Under the pieces are notes generated by a model that was not told the DNA's origin, searched no databases, and saw only the letters and a list, made by a program, of their open reading frames with translations. A DNA stretch of 64,000 nucleotides. Origin: Apricaphanius iberus. Its lineage: Eukaryota; Chordata; Actinopteri; Cyprinodontiformes; Aphaniidae. The translations under genes were made by a program, and so were the position numbers. The stretch's first letter is position 1, and each line of letters opens with the position of its first letter. Of this stretch, positions 41,901 through 49,540 are shown one piece after another. The stretch covers positions 2,976,001-3,040,000 of the forward strand of contig JAPXFQ010000338.1 of NCBI GenBank assembly GCA_028564705.1, given 5' to 3'.

Positions 41901-43999
41901 AAACCTCGAATGAGAGTAGGAATCTTTCTTTCAATTATCTCTCTCCAGTACAGAAAGTAGTCTGAAACAAAGTCTTCAAGTGTACCATAGACAACATCAG
42001 CCTCATAGACATTCATGAAAGATGAATCAGTTTGTTTCCTTATGTTTGTTCTGACAGATATTCCAAGGTACTGGTAGAAGTCAGACCATTCCTTAGTTTG
42101 AGCTTCAGTGTCACTGTCAGAGTTTAGCATAATATCCATTTTGTTCCCCATATAGAACTGTGTTGCAGCAAACAATGCAATAACACATGGGTCTTTAGAA
42201 GAAACCACTTTTGGTAGTTTTGTTTTCCCACTTAGCACAAGCACACACCACTGCACCATGTGTTTTACTGTGGGCCACCACCCTTTAGTTTCAAATACTG
42301 CTTTGCACAGCTGAGAAAGACAGTTCAGTAAATTCTCTGTGTCCAACCTTTCATATTTTAAAGATCCTTTAGGATAATTTTCTGAAAACTGGAAAACACC
42401 AGTGATGATCATTTTTATTTCATTGATCCTGGAATCATCCAAATTTTGTGACATTTTTACATCTGCCAGAGCTGCATCTAGACTGTGTTCATCTTTATTT
42501 TTGAGAATCTTATGGAAGTCCTGGTAGAAACTTTTTGAATCAGCACTGTCAAGAGCCTCAATGAGAGGGCGTCCAGAATCGTCCGTCCAGCTTGGTGAAA
42601 TGTCGTAAACCTCTACTAACTTGAGGACTTTTGTTATCGAAACATCATCTGCACATTTTAATGACATTGCTTTAAGTAGATTCAGAGCCTCCATGGGTGT
42701 CCATTGGTCTGTTTCTACAAGTTTAAGGATCATCTCAGTTGACTCACTGTGGCTTTCTTTTCCATTCAGATTGACAAGAGTAGACATTAGAAGTTTCAAA
42801 CACTGGATTTCTGTTTTTACAATAAAAACAGAGGCTTTGCAAAGTGTATCATGCATCGATGAAATGAGTATGCTCAGGAACCCCACAGGAAATAGTTCCT
42901 CCACTGTGAGGTCTTCCTTAGCCCATTTGTTTGCTATAATGACTGCATCAGCATCAGACCTATCTTTTTCATTGATATAGTGCATCAGAGTAAGATAGAG
43001 GGATTGAGTCAACCCAAGACTCTCAGAAATATTACACGCTGATTGACTGATGGACTCAACCAAGGACTGCAAATGATTCAAGATGTTTTCTCGAGAGACT
43101 TCTTCTGGTATCTCTGCAGACAGTGCACACAACTCTGTGATGTAAACCTGAGCGTGCTGCAGAGTGCTTCCTGTTGGAGGACAATTTATCCATTCATCAA
43201 ACAGGAGTTTGTCCAGGCATGAAAGGATCTGCCCCAGCAGATCCGCTTTTGGAGCAGTGAGAGTGAGATCTGAAGCGTCAATGTTGCATTTCAGAGAGAG
43301 AATTTCTAGAAGCTCATCTTTACCACTGTAAGATTTATAATCAGCCTCAAATTCATCCAAATTCCCAATAAGAACATTATGTTTGGACTGATATTCTTGT
43401 CTACTTCTCTGTTGTTTCTCATACTGCTCTTTAGCGCGTTCCCTTGAGTCCTTTATTCTTTGACTCAACTCCTCTTTCTTTCTCTCCTCCTCTCTCATTT
43501 GTTGCTCCTCTTGTCTTCTTCTTTCCTCCTCTTGTCTTCTTCTTTCCTCCTCTCTCTTTTTTCTTTCTTCCTCTGTCCTTTGTTTCTCCTCTTCCTCTTG
43601 TCTTTTTTGCTCCTCTTTTCTTCTTTCTTCCTCTTTCCTTTTCCTTTCCTCCTCTCTCCTACATTCCTCTTCTCGTCTCCTCTCTTCCTCTCTCCTTCTT
43701 TCTTCGTCTCTCATTCTTTCTTCCTCTCTCCTTCTTTCTTCCTCTCTCCTTCTTTTCTCTTCCTCTTCCCTCCTGCGTTCTGCATCCCTGATTGGCTTAT
43801 AAAAGCAATCAGGACACTGATATAGGTTATTATAACCAACTGGTCTGAAGTATTCCCCTCCATTGAACGCGTAGACATGCTGGCCATGTATGACATCTTT
43901 TCTTAGATTATCAAAGGAGTGACATGGAGGCAAGACTCTATTACAATTATAGCACCTAAGGCTGTCGCCCATGTTTGCTTCTGATGGTACGTTTCCCAT
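35930..43999 (-). CDS. Giant SecA-like ATPase, single coding exon, 2689 residues
   Basis: An unbroken minus-strand frame starts at AAAAAATGG (good Kozak context). Residues 1-6 are MGNVPS, an N-myristoylation-type start. Cysteines C16/C19 and C62/C65 form a zinc-ribbon-like pair, and 70-205 is an Arg/Glu coiled coil. A module of about 425 residues occurs twice (300-715 and 725-1145). In copy 1 the P-loop and Walker B are lost; copy 2 has GTGEGKS (1032-1038) and IIIDEVD (1134-1140), as in bacterial SecA NBD1. YGTTGTLG (1437-1444), ATNLAGRGTN (1560-1569) and GRTARKGKPGSA (1601-1612) match SecA NBD2. TPR-like helices follow at 1736-1805, and a hydrophobic segment at 1913-1993. A C-terminal block at 2330-2420 is OTU-like, and about 270 unassigned residues end the protein. 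Bacterial SecA is roughly 800-900 residues and drives preprotein export; here the substrate and compartment are unknown. The ATPase core assignment is firm; everything about role is inference. Confidence 0.9.
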   Translation of the reverse strand: MGNVPSEANMGDSLRCYNCNRVLPPCHSFDNLRKDVIHGQHVYAFNGGEYFRPVGYNNLYQCPDCFYKPIRDAERRREEEEKRRREEERRREEERMRDEERRREEERRREEECRREEERKRKEEERRKEEQKRQEEEEKQRTEEERKKREEERRRQEEERRRQEEQQMREEERKKEELSQRIKDSRERAKEQYEKQQRSRQEYQSKHNVLIGNLDEFEADYKSYSGKDELLEILSLKCNIDASDLTLTAPKADLLGQILSCLDKLLFDEWINCPPTGSTLQHAQVYITELCALSAEIPEEVSRENILNHLQSLVESISQSACNISESLGLTQSLYLTLMHYINEKDRSDADAVIIANKWAKEDLTVEELFPVGFLSILISSMHDTLCKASVFIVKTEIQCLKLLMSTLVNLNGKESHSESTEMILKLVETDQWTPMEALNLLKAMSLKCADDVSITKVLKLVEVYDISPSWTDDSGRPLIEALDSADSKSFYQDFHKILKNKDEHSLDAALADVKMSQNLDDSRINEIKMIITGVFQFSENYPKGSLKYERLDTENLLNCLSQLCKAVFETKGWWPTVKHMVQWCVLVLSGKTKLPKVVSSKDPCVIALFAATQFYMGNKMDIMLNSDSDTEAQTKEWSDFYQYLGISVRTNIRKQTDSSFMNVYEADVVYGTLEDFVSDYFLYWREIIERKIPTLIRGFIIEEKCLYVSETLGLPRIKDSDSLACAAEVLKNLVRKFHTEDIEQRERFFKAVFQVLQPNLKEGASTEAKVTKILKKISGKELLPKEMFSLTFFENLLKVITNENEAGKSMTSTAEKWCLDSILASSEQIRASNEQTTEVFQMVLNLRDKALWSTLELLNLLGALTDHHHNESCISIMKILHLMETYQVSSKWMDEKNQSLLSLLEEYKTDSLLQHLEKSLGNEKIKSIKTLFDEIRQMKDIDEETLNKSFKIVSHVTKLIENHEIEKHNDIKKAKARSHSTETDDLQEVLAVLCNAVNLKIAQGKWWPRINQMISWCLLALSNAGKLLEMGTGEGKSCVIAMFAALRVFRGEKVDVVSSSSVLCQRDAAEWENFYKYFGITVDTNTNKTDDNSRKECYQKDVIYGTIETFAADHLRQIFEMKDVRPNRSYQCIIIDEVDSLLLDQGVQLTYLSSPVVSMEHINSILAMIWGHVQQYGFLSSGHQTFVQGPPASFFKAIFDSINTEDNDIDDPLDILRIAEETNTVPQGFTEDIHKGDKNDILKKLKIVSQDAVINFFEEIEDYVPYGFTVYTLNDEGLLCPRKLTPYNTNQIPDLKFLVLDEGLCCPLYNSEEVLIKPISELISEKIQYTPCTNSTDKVSIPGFLRNLIVTKISLWVQNAFLAKQLKEGQDYVVENDNICPVDFRSTGIIELNKKWGDGLQQFVEIKHQVKLSTISAVTNYVSNISFFQKYQERIYGTTGTLGSDQDILFLQDLYPSLSACRMPTFNRKKLYEVKGTLTTTSKEWKSEIKRVVLSQISSNSYREGRAALVICETINNAKEIYEELKSSIPGEIILYSRSDNESLSKIEKELVPGDVIVATNLAGRGTNIKVSKQVNKNGGLFVILSFLSENKRVELQAFGRTARKGKPGSAQIIMCNAHLQHDFRSATSLEEAKSIRDRLAAEKISSMMNDVAEMSLREELFSEYCETLHDIYKKTDGDDRKVIVAIMNEFWGIWLQIKSEDIEQQKKSELQQSLKKDLAAARQQSSSQTSPCSSIYHYINFGNICLDDKKWEQGARLFEKAINQDESWAAIAFYSHAYCTIKLSKGDYLTKAKEDLQKAQESLKYLCEECMVCLQFIKMVSVDSGKGEPSSLEKQLTTKCSMYRFFDKNITEAITKLDEIKEKGRDAIAKKAPVYSLVSDADEELQTEADNLYSRGLKYVFSVEEKPRFPWEGLLVFLLGVLQIIAGALLTVFTVGALAQIGMGLITEGISDCVEGITAMVTGEFSWKEWAIGKAVSIGVSIISFGVGKLISKGFKAAKAGLKALGKKLKSLPKFLSKQAKNSLSTVTKTNMKNSVKLVAKTIVEQTLFYGLEKAEEELLKKILEDIKKEVTKGVVNDVKSNLEKEPLATLVDNVVLLHLIYTDQLRDVLENDSRKKDLLSIYKKLGDSALQPFYADLSWQKKLNSSIVKVLDSAKEGTKGKTRAILTAIQTTHYIILAGDAIGEVLTLSSKFFSNFEKELNTFVEGKTSKVKHNELTFAESDMLKTFKQDLADTVSKLLADALVEVFYQKFFSHLVSRAQNEAHNAIRQHVRSGLKSDRTEEKLKAGQLNNYIANMPVNPNAKVAANAGRLSRSHAEKIKDSKTAGTLLDIKVLSEATGTRVVILTESKHGKLTKMQEVSPSTKSASETVTLIYRPKSTKNPNGHYDVFINNQTVSIDSKQKSSLFHALARGMKPKASESEIASEANRLRTVEAKTLLKQSGQWEPFLKRKELTETIRGGDWYMAEAGRPERIIKENKPLLQKITEKFEQHKGYFKKKAIPAVEKTVNADQQPTNSTIVEANKLNQKSKLTMALLQVRKYLPDTSKTSGMEKDEGLKLPTDRNLKDVIGDISSPEPKALKSCLAKMISKDDVVGTFKLITFSAMVKCQLSNTNNVQNKKKSKTRIAMFEKSFQQFSAQMVQKWHTLLQGKGVMTNEHLTTVTQWINNQGYKDQNDPHMKQVFSILL

Positions 44000-44056
44000 T
44001 TTTTAAAGTAAATTTTCAACTTACAGAGCAGTCAGCACCTGCAACAGGTCTTGAAC

Positions 44057-44070
44057 CTGAAAGAAAACAA
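44057..44070 (-). other. Splice acceptor in the 5' leader of the SecA-like gene
   Basis: The minus strand reads CTTGTTTTCTTTCAG|G, a polypyrimidine tract plus AG, with the exon starting at 44056. That leaves 57 bases of 5' UTR before the ATG at 43999. It indicates an upstream non-coding exon, which I could not place. Confidence 0.6.
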
Positions 44071-44500
44071 GAAAAAAAACGTTAAGAAATTACATTTATT
44101 CACTGATTTTGCACATTTTTATTCTCTATTCATATAGTTAAGATTAATTAGATACCAGCTCACCAACATTCTGATATGTGGCATATAGAATTAGCCCAAA
44201 CCTAGAACACAGCTGTTTAAAAAAAGTTTGGAAAGACCAAAATAAACTAATTTGCACCTGAGAATGAACATAAAAAATCTCTCACAGGTAGCCTTGTTTT
44301 CCAAAAATAAAGCTCTAAAATGGTACCAGATCATGCCCCCGCTGTTTTTTTTTATGATTATCAAAGTGGTTAAGAAATTATCCCATTCTGTGTACAAGTT
44401 TAAGCTTTTAAATTCTTTCACAATAGAGCAAAGAGTTGATTTTTATGAAAAGAAAATTCTTATTTTATGTTTTTGATATTGTTTTTCTCCACAGCTGGAT
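44071..44500. other. Probable 5' intron of the SecA-like gene
   Basis: AT-rich, with no coding signal. By the acceptor at 44057 it would be intronic on the minus strand. Confidence 0.4.
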
Positions 44501-44599
44501 GAGCTGAAGCAGATTGTGGGTTTGAAAAGGGACCTCCAAAAAAACAAAAACAGTTTCTAATAAAGATTCCTTACAACATATATCAAATGGAGCACTAGC

Positions 44600-45330
44600 A
44601 CAAAATCTGTAATGCTCTGTGACATGTACGAGGTGACCGGTAAGCCGAATGAGACTTTGATGTTGGTTCTGTTGATTCTAATTCCAGTGGCTGCTTAGCC
44701 ATTTGAACATCTGATCAAATGGTTCAGATGATCTGATCATTGACTGTGTTGGTCCTTTACCTTGTTCAAAGAGTGGCAGGAACTACCTGACAAACTTTTC
44801 TTAACACTTATTTTCTCCAGTCCTACGGCAGCTCAGAGACAAACACAATAAGGCCTCTATACATCATCCTCAGAGTTAATGAGCATTTGAAAGGTCCCAT
44901 CAGTCACTCAAGTCTTTGCTGAGGAGTTACTGTATTGAGCTTTAGCAGGACTGGGAAGATGTTCTTCCTTGGGTGTGAGAAAGCACCGGCTTCACTCCTA
45001 ATGAGTTGGTGTTTGGTCACACAGTCTTTGGATCTCTAACGCTTCTGCATGATTAAGTTGTGCAACCAGAACCACCTTGGAACCTAATTGTTTTTGTTAA
45101 AAGATTTTGACTAAACCTTTACATGGCTGGAGTGAAGGCAAAGGAACATCTGACTTCTTCTCAACAAAAAATGAGAAGACTTCATGAGTGTAAGGTGGAG
45201 AATCGTAAATTTAGTCCAGAAGATAGGGTTCTTGCTCTGATTCCACCTTTTGGTACTCCTTTTCAAACAGTTTTTTACCCAAGTTCTTTGGTCCTGAGAC
45301 AATTCACTCATGGTTGGCACCATGAGTGAA
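44600..45330 (+). pseudogene. Ty3/gypsy-type integrase remnant
   Basis: Plus-strand frames read LIDCVGPLPCSKSGRNYLT (start of an integrase core, with D in IDCVGPLP) and LLRSYCIEL-QDWEDVLPW. They continue ESTGFTPNELVFGHTVFG and AKEHLTSSQQKMRRLHECKV, then RKFSPEDRVLALIPPFGTPF. This is the order of the C-terminal half of Ty3/gypsy pol in fish. Several stops and frameshifts break it. LTRs were not identified. Confidence 0.75.
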
Positions 45331-46495
45331 GACGTCATTTACAGGGAATAAGATCACTGTGATAGTCTGCAGTCTAAATACTACGGACATATTTTTATGT
45401 CAATCATCATTACTGTTGGCAATATTTTGACCAGTATATATATTTTGGACATTATAGTTGTTGCTACCACACCAGGAAGTTTCTCACTTGGGTAACTGTT
45501 AAGATTCTGTCCATAAACATTTTGTTCAACTTAAAATTAAAGATGAGTTACTCAACAAACTTTGTTTTAGCTTGTGCAAAAAGTTAGCATTCTGCATAAG
45601 TTACACTCAGCATATTTAGTTTTGGCTTGTGTAAAAAACGAAAGTTGTATAAGGCAATGGGTTTCCTCACAATCCACGAGTAAAGTCAGCTAATCTGGGT
45701 TCAGAGAGTTCACAAGAGGCTGTTTGATTAGCATATACAATAGTTTATTGATATTCCTCAGAGGCTGTTTGATTGTCACCCCACTTTTTAGCAGGAGTTT
45801 GGCTCTTACATTTTTATCATAAAGCTGGCTAATCAAGAACCAGGGTTAGGGTGATACCATACACAAAAAAAGGCTGTCTGTTGCCCCCTCATACAAACTT
45901 GCCTAGTCTGACTATGCTCTTACAAGGGAGGTTGGGTCTGTGTGCGTGCGTGTGTGTATGACACCCTCTGACAGCTGCTTTGTATCTAAAGTACTTTTGC
46001 TGCTTGTTTTATCAATACTGGACAGAACAGTTAATCGTAAAAAGACTAGAATTTGGGATATTTTAAAAAGTATCTTAGAAGTTTAGAGAGAAAAATGTAA
46101 GCTGATTTGGCAATATTGACTATTTCTCCTTTTCTGAGGAAGATCAATAAACTATTGTATATGCTACTACATTTGTTCTTTTATTCTCAAAATATAAAAA
46201 GTGTATGTTTTTTAGGGTTTTACACAAATTTTTATGCATAAAAATGAGTAGATAAATTATACAATTTCCAGCTGTAATGTTATCATTAAAATTCAATTTG
46301 GAAAAATGACCTCACCTTTTTACTGACTATGTTATAGAAATAAATTCCGTCATCAGTTCTGTCATATATTTGAAAGACTACATTAGAGGATGAATAGTCC
46401 TTCCTTCATCAAAGTGAGGCCGGAACAGGATGAAGCTGTGTGCGTTGTAGAGAAAGAAAAATATGTAGGTTTAAGCTGATTTAGAGAAGGAGAAA
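45331..46495. other. Non-coding, no gene seen
   Basis: Contains a short TG-rich microsatellite near 45940. No exon or transposon end was recognised. A 5' exon of the SecA-like gene might lie here, unseen. Confidence 0.4.
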
Positions 46496-46699
46496 AAATG
46501 TTTTGGGGTAAGAAAATTACTGATGCCATGGCTGTTGCTAAAATACGCGCACACCCTCTGTTTTTGCTGTTTTTTGCTGACTGGTTCGATACAACCTGTT
46601 TTTATAACTTAGTGGAACAGTTTTATTATGCGTTGTCAGGACCCATTTTGATGTTTAATAACCGCATAAGATGGTGGGAAACATCCGTTAGCACGGCCA

Positions 46700-47210
46700 C
46701 ATGGTACATGGTAAAAAGCTTACGGTGTTTTTAAGAATGCCTTACCAGCAGTAGGTGCCATCCCCTGTCTGTATTTCAACAAAGCAGGGAGTTGTTTGAT
46801 GTGTTTAATGAACACTGTCTTTGGCGTGGAAGCATCCGAATGCCCGGTCATTGGGCAAAGGGCATAAAGGCTCAAGGCATTGTGTTAGAATACATTACAG
46901 CAGTAGGTGTCATTGTTTTAACCTCTCAGGAAGGCCGTGGCTGCACTCTAACAGCGGGCTTGTTTGATGTCTTTAATAAACCCTACCGTTTGCCGTGGGT
47001 CAATCAACAGAGAAGGGAGTGCGTCCGTTTGCGTGTTCACAGGGGCAGATGGCGAAAAGCTTAAGGTGTTTAGGATAGCGTAACAACAGTATAGGTCTCA
47101 TCAAGAAACCCTGACTGTGCTTCAACAAAGCAGCGGTTGTTTGATGTCTTTAATGAACCCTTTGTGTGTTCACAGGGGCAGAGGGCCGTCTGTTTCCCCT
47201 CCGAAACTAA
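46700..47210 (+). repeat. Degenerate tandem repeat, period about 170 bp, three units
   Basis: The block TTGTTTGATGT[C/G]TTTAAT recurs at about 46792, 46960 and 47137. Each is preceded by CA[A/G]CAGTA[G/T]AGGT or a similar match, and GTGTTCACAGGGGCAGA recurs near 47032 and 47166. Spacing is 168 and 177 bp. The open frame at 46792-47064 runs across units and has no recognised product. It is moderately GC-rich compared with its flanks. Confidence 0.55.
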
Positions 47211-47929
47211 TCAGTTGATTAATTACGGCTCATTCAAATACTGTTAAAAATTTTAAGCAGAGTTTTTTTTTTCTAAAATAGAACGAAGCCTTTAGCCCTT
47301 TTTTGAGCAATTGATTTACCCGTTAATTTTGTGACTTATGTGAAAACCATTCCATTTCCCCGTTTATCTTTCTACACCCCTCTTTTCGGTAGGAAAGTTT
47401 TGATTTTTTTCTATAACTGAAAAATTCTGCAGAGGTACACCTCGTTTATTTTTTCATCGTAGTTAAGCAGAGAATCACAAACACACGCGCCGGAAGTGTA
47501 CCTTTCAATATAAAAGCATTACCAGAACGTACAGAAAAAAAATTACTGTATTTAAGCTGGATTGCAACACACTTTCAACAAGTACACAGGAAGTAACCTT
47601 TCAATTTAGAAGCACAAACCGGATGTAACGAAAATATAAAAAATTTAAGTTTAGAGTTTAATCGTCACGCATTGGGAAAATTTGTTTAAAGTTAATTAAA
47701 GTTTAGAGTTTATTAAGAGTTTAATCAAAGCTGTTTATTTTATTTAGAGTTTAGAGTTGTTTAAATGTATTACTAGTTTAATTAAAGTTTAAACAGCGGC
47801 GATTGTCACCTTTTCTCTCTTTTTGACTTGTATAGAAGTAGAATCTAGGACGCTGCTCCTCTGTTCATCTTTTTACATGGCCTGCTCCATCGCCTTTCTG
47901 AAGAAAAGAGGTCCGCTGATTCTTGAGGT

Positions 47930-48060
47930 CTATTTAATCCTGTTTGACAGAAAGTATTGACCCCTCCCTCTCCTCTGGAAGTCATAAACCCCTCCCCCTC
48001 CCCCAGAAGTCATAAACCCCTCCCCCTCCAGGGTCATAAATCAGAGTCATAAATACCAAA
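47930..48060 (+). repeat. Short C-rich minisatellite
   Basis: Three imperfect repeats of AGTCATAAACCCCTCCCCCT occur between about 47955 and 48050. No coding potential. Confidence 0.65.
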
Positions 48061-48685
48061 GTGACATAATATGCCCCTATTACTCTCTGGCACGCCTACA
48101 GTATCATTTAATTTTCAGCTTTCAATTATGTTATTACAGACAATAACAGTTGCTCTAAAGCCAATAAGTAAGTAAGTAGTTACTATTTATGATGTTTATT
48201 TCCTTCTTTACAATGAAAACAAGCTGCTAATGTGTATTTTTTTCAGGCGGAATTCATATTCATATGTCATATTTTCTGTCTTTCAATCTCAATTACTCAT
48301 GCCCACTATGATTTTCTTGAGGAATTTCACATTCACACTATCCCCATAGACCTTCCTATTATATGAGAGCAATTTGAACATTTGACACTTGTTACCCACT
48401 GTAAAAAGCCTTCCACAGTGTAGGTATGCCAAATTCGGAAAAAAAACCCCAACAACCTTGGTCTTAAGATGTTAAAGATGCTTTTCTTACAGAGAGACAA
48501 ACTGACCTGCTAATGTCATGCACAAAAATAAGAAATTGAGTAGTAAATCAGGATGTTACTGTTTAGAAACCAAACTCAGTAAATAGCAGCAATTATATAA
48601 GTGATATATTATCATTATTATATACTATTTATAAGTAAATGTAAATTTTAACTTTTTTAAAGGTTTTTGTTGGCACAAGTGGCCC
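48061..48685. other. Non-coding, no gene seen
   Basis: AT-rich, with no features recognised. Confidence 0.4.
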
Positions 48686-48689
48686 TTAT

Positions 48690-48842
48690 TCAAAAGTTGC
48701 TGGAAAGGAAGAATGAGAGAGAGAGTGGGAAGACATGTGGCACATGTTCCAGGACTGGGAATCAAACCCTGGCCAGCCACCTTGAGGGCTGTAGTGTCTG
48801 CTCATGGGCCGCCAGCTATACCATCATGCCACATGACACCTA
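48690..48842 (-). repeat. tRNA-derived SINE, reverse copy of the 25928 family
   Basis: On the minus strand it reads GTGTCATGTGGCATGATGGT (A-box region), GGCCAGGGTTTGATTCCCAG (B box) and CACATGTCTTCCCACTCTCT. This is the same order as the copy at 25928-26125. Confidence 0.65.
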
Positions 48843-49039
48843 CAAGTAATTATAAATATTAGATATAATATAAGAACTAGTAAATATAAAGGTGAAAATC
48901 TTATGTTGGATGGTTTGTTTGTCACATGATCTGCTGCTCTGTTGAACAGTTTTTAAGTCTGCACATGATACTGTCCTACTCCTTACAAATCTTAACTGTG
49001 CATGTGTGGCAATAGATATACTCTATACTATACACATTT

Positions 49040-49540
49040 TATAGAATCGAAATTTTTCATAAAAAGAACTGTGGGACAGACTGCCTTAAACCTATTTGCG
49101 TAGCACTTTGCAGAACCTAGATAAGTAAAAAGTTGTAAAATAAATATGAATTTACCAATAGGGGAGTACAGTGAGTTATGAAGCTGCAGCTTGACAACAG
49201 TGATGGGAGAAGCCACTTCACAGGACTGAAATAAGAGAACAAGTAAATTAGCACAGGTAAATTTATTGATCTTTAATTTTCTAGCCAACCTTTCTTATTG
49301 AAATTCAGACACCCTCACAACCTTGTTGATCTGACAATGAACATGAAATCTTAGCAGTCCGATAACAACTTGCATTTTTACAATATATTAAAAAGTGGTT
49401 CAAGGACTTTACATTACCTTTGTCTGAAGTCACTGAGCACATAGCAATCAAAGTTTAACTTGAGGACTCCCAGTTGTGAGGGGCATCGATCAGTCGACAG
49501 CCGTAAGTGCTTTGACAACTATATTTAAGGAGAGAGAAAT
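49040..49540 (-). other. Exon-like cluster with TATA-like box, reading frame not resolved
   Basis: Minus strand: a TATA-like TTAAATATAG near 49530 and a donor CAAAG|GTAATG near 49418-49423. A strong acceptor, CTCTTATTTCAG|TCCTG, precedes 49226, with a donor CTATTG|GTAAAT near 49158. Another acceptor, TTATCTAG|GTTC, precedes about 49118. Joining the last two blocks gives an open frame with cysteines (GSAKCYANRFKAVCPTVLF). No start codon joins in phase from the first block, so I cannot assemble a complete gene. It may be a decayed small secreted-protein gene. Confidence 0.25.

Noticed and set aside
43444..43825. Two plus-strand open frames rich in Ser, Phe, Leu and Pro
   Set aside because: They are the antisense reading of the Arg/Glu coiled-coil repeat of the SecA-like protein.
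35930..43999. SecA-like gene as bacterial contamination in the assembly
   Set aside because: It is bordered by fish SINE and gypsy remnants, has eukaryotic splice sites on both sides of the frame, a Kozak-type start, no Shine-Dalgarno and no neighbouring bacterial genes.
46498..46734. 78-codon frame preceding the tandem repeat as a small gene
   Set aside because: Good composition but no homology, signal or splice evidence; ends at the repeat block.
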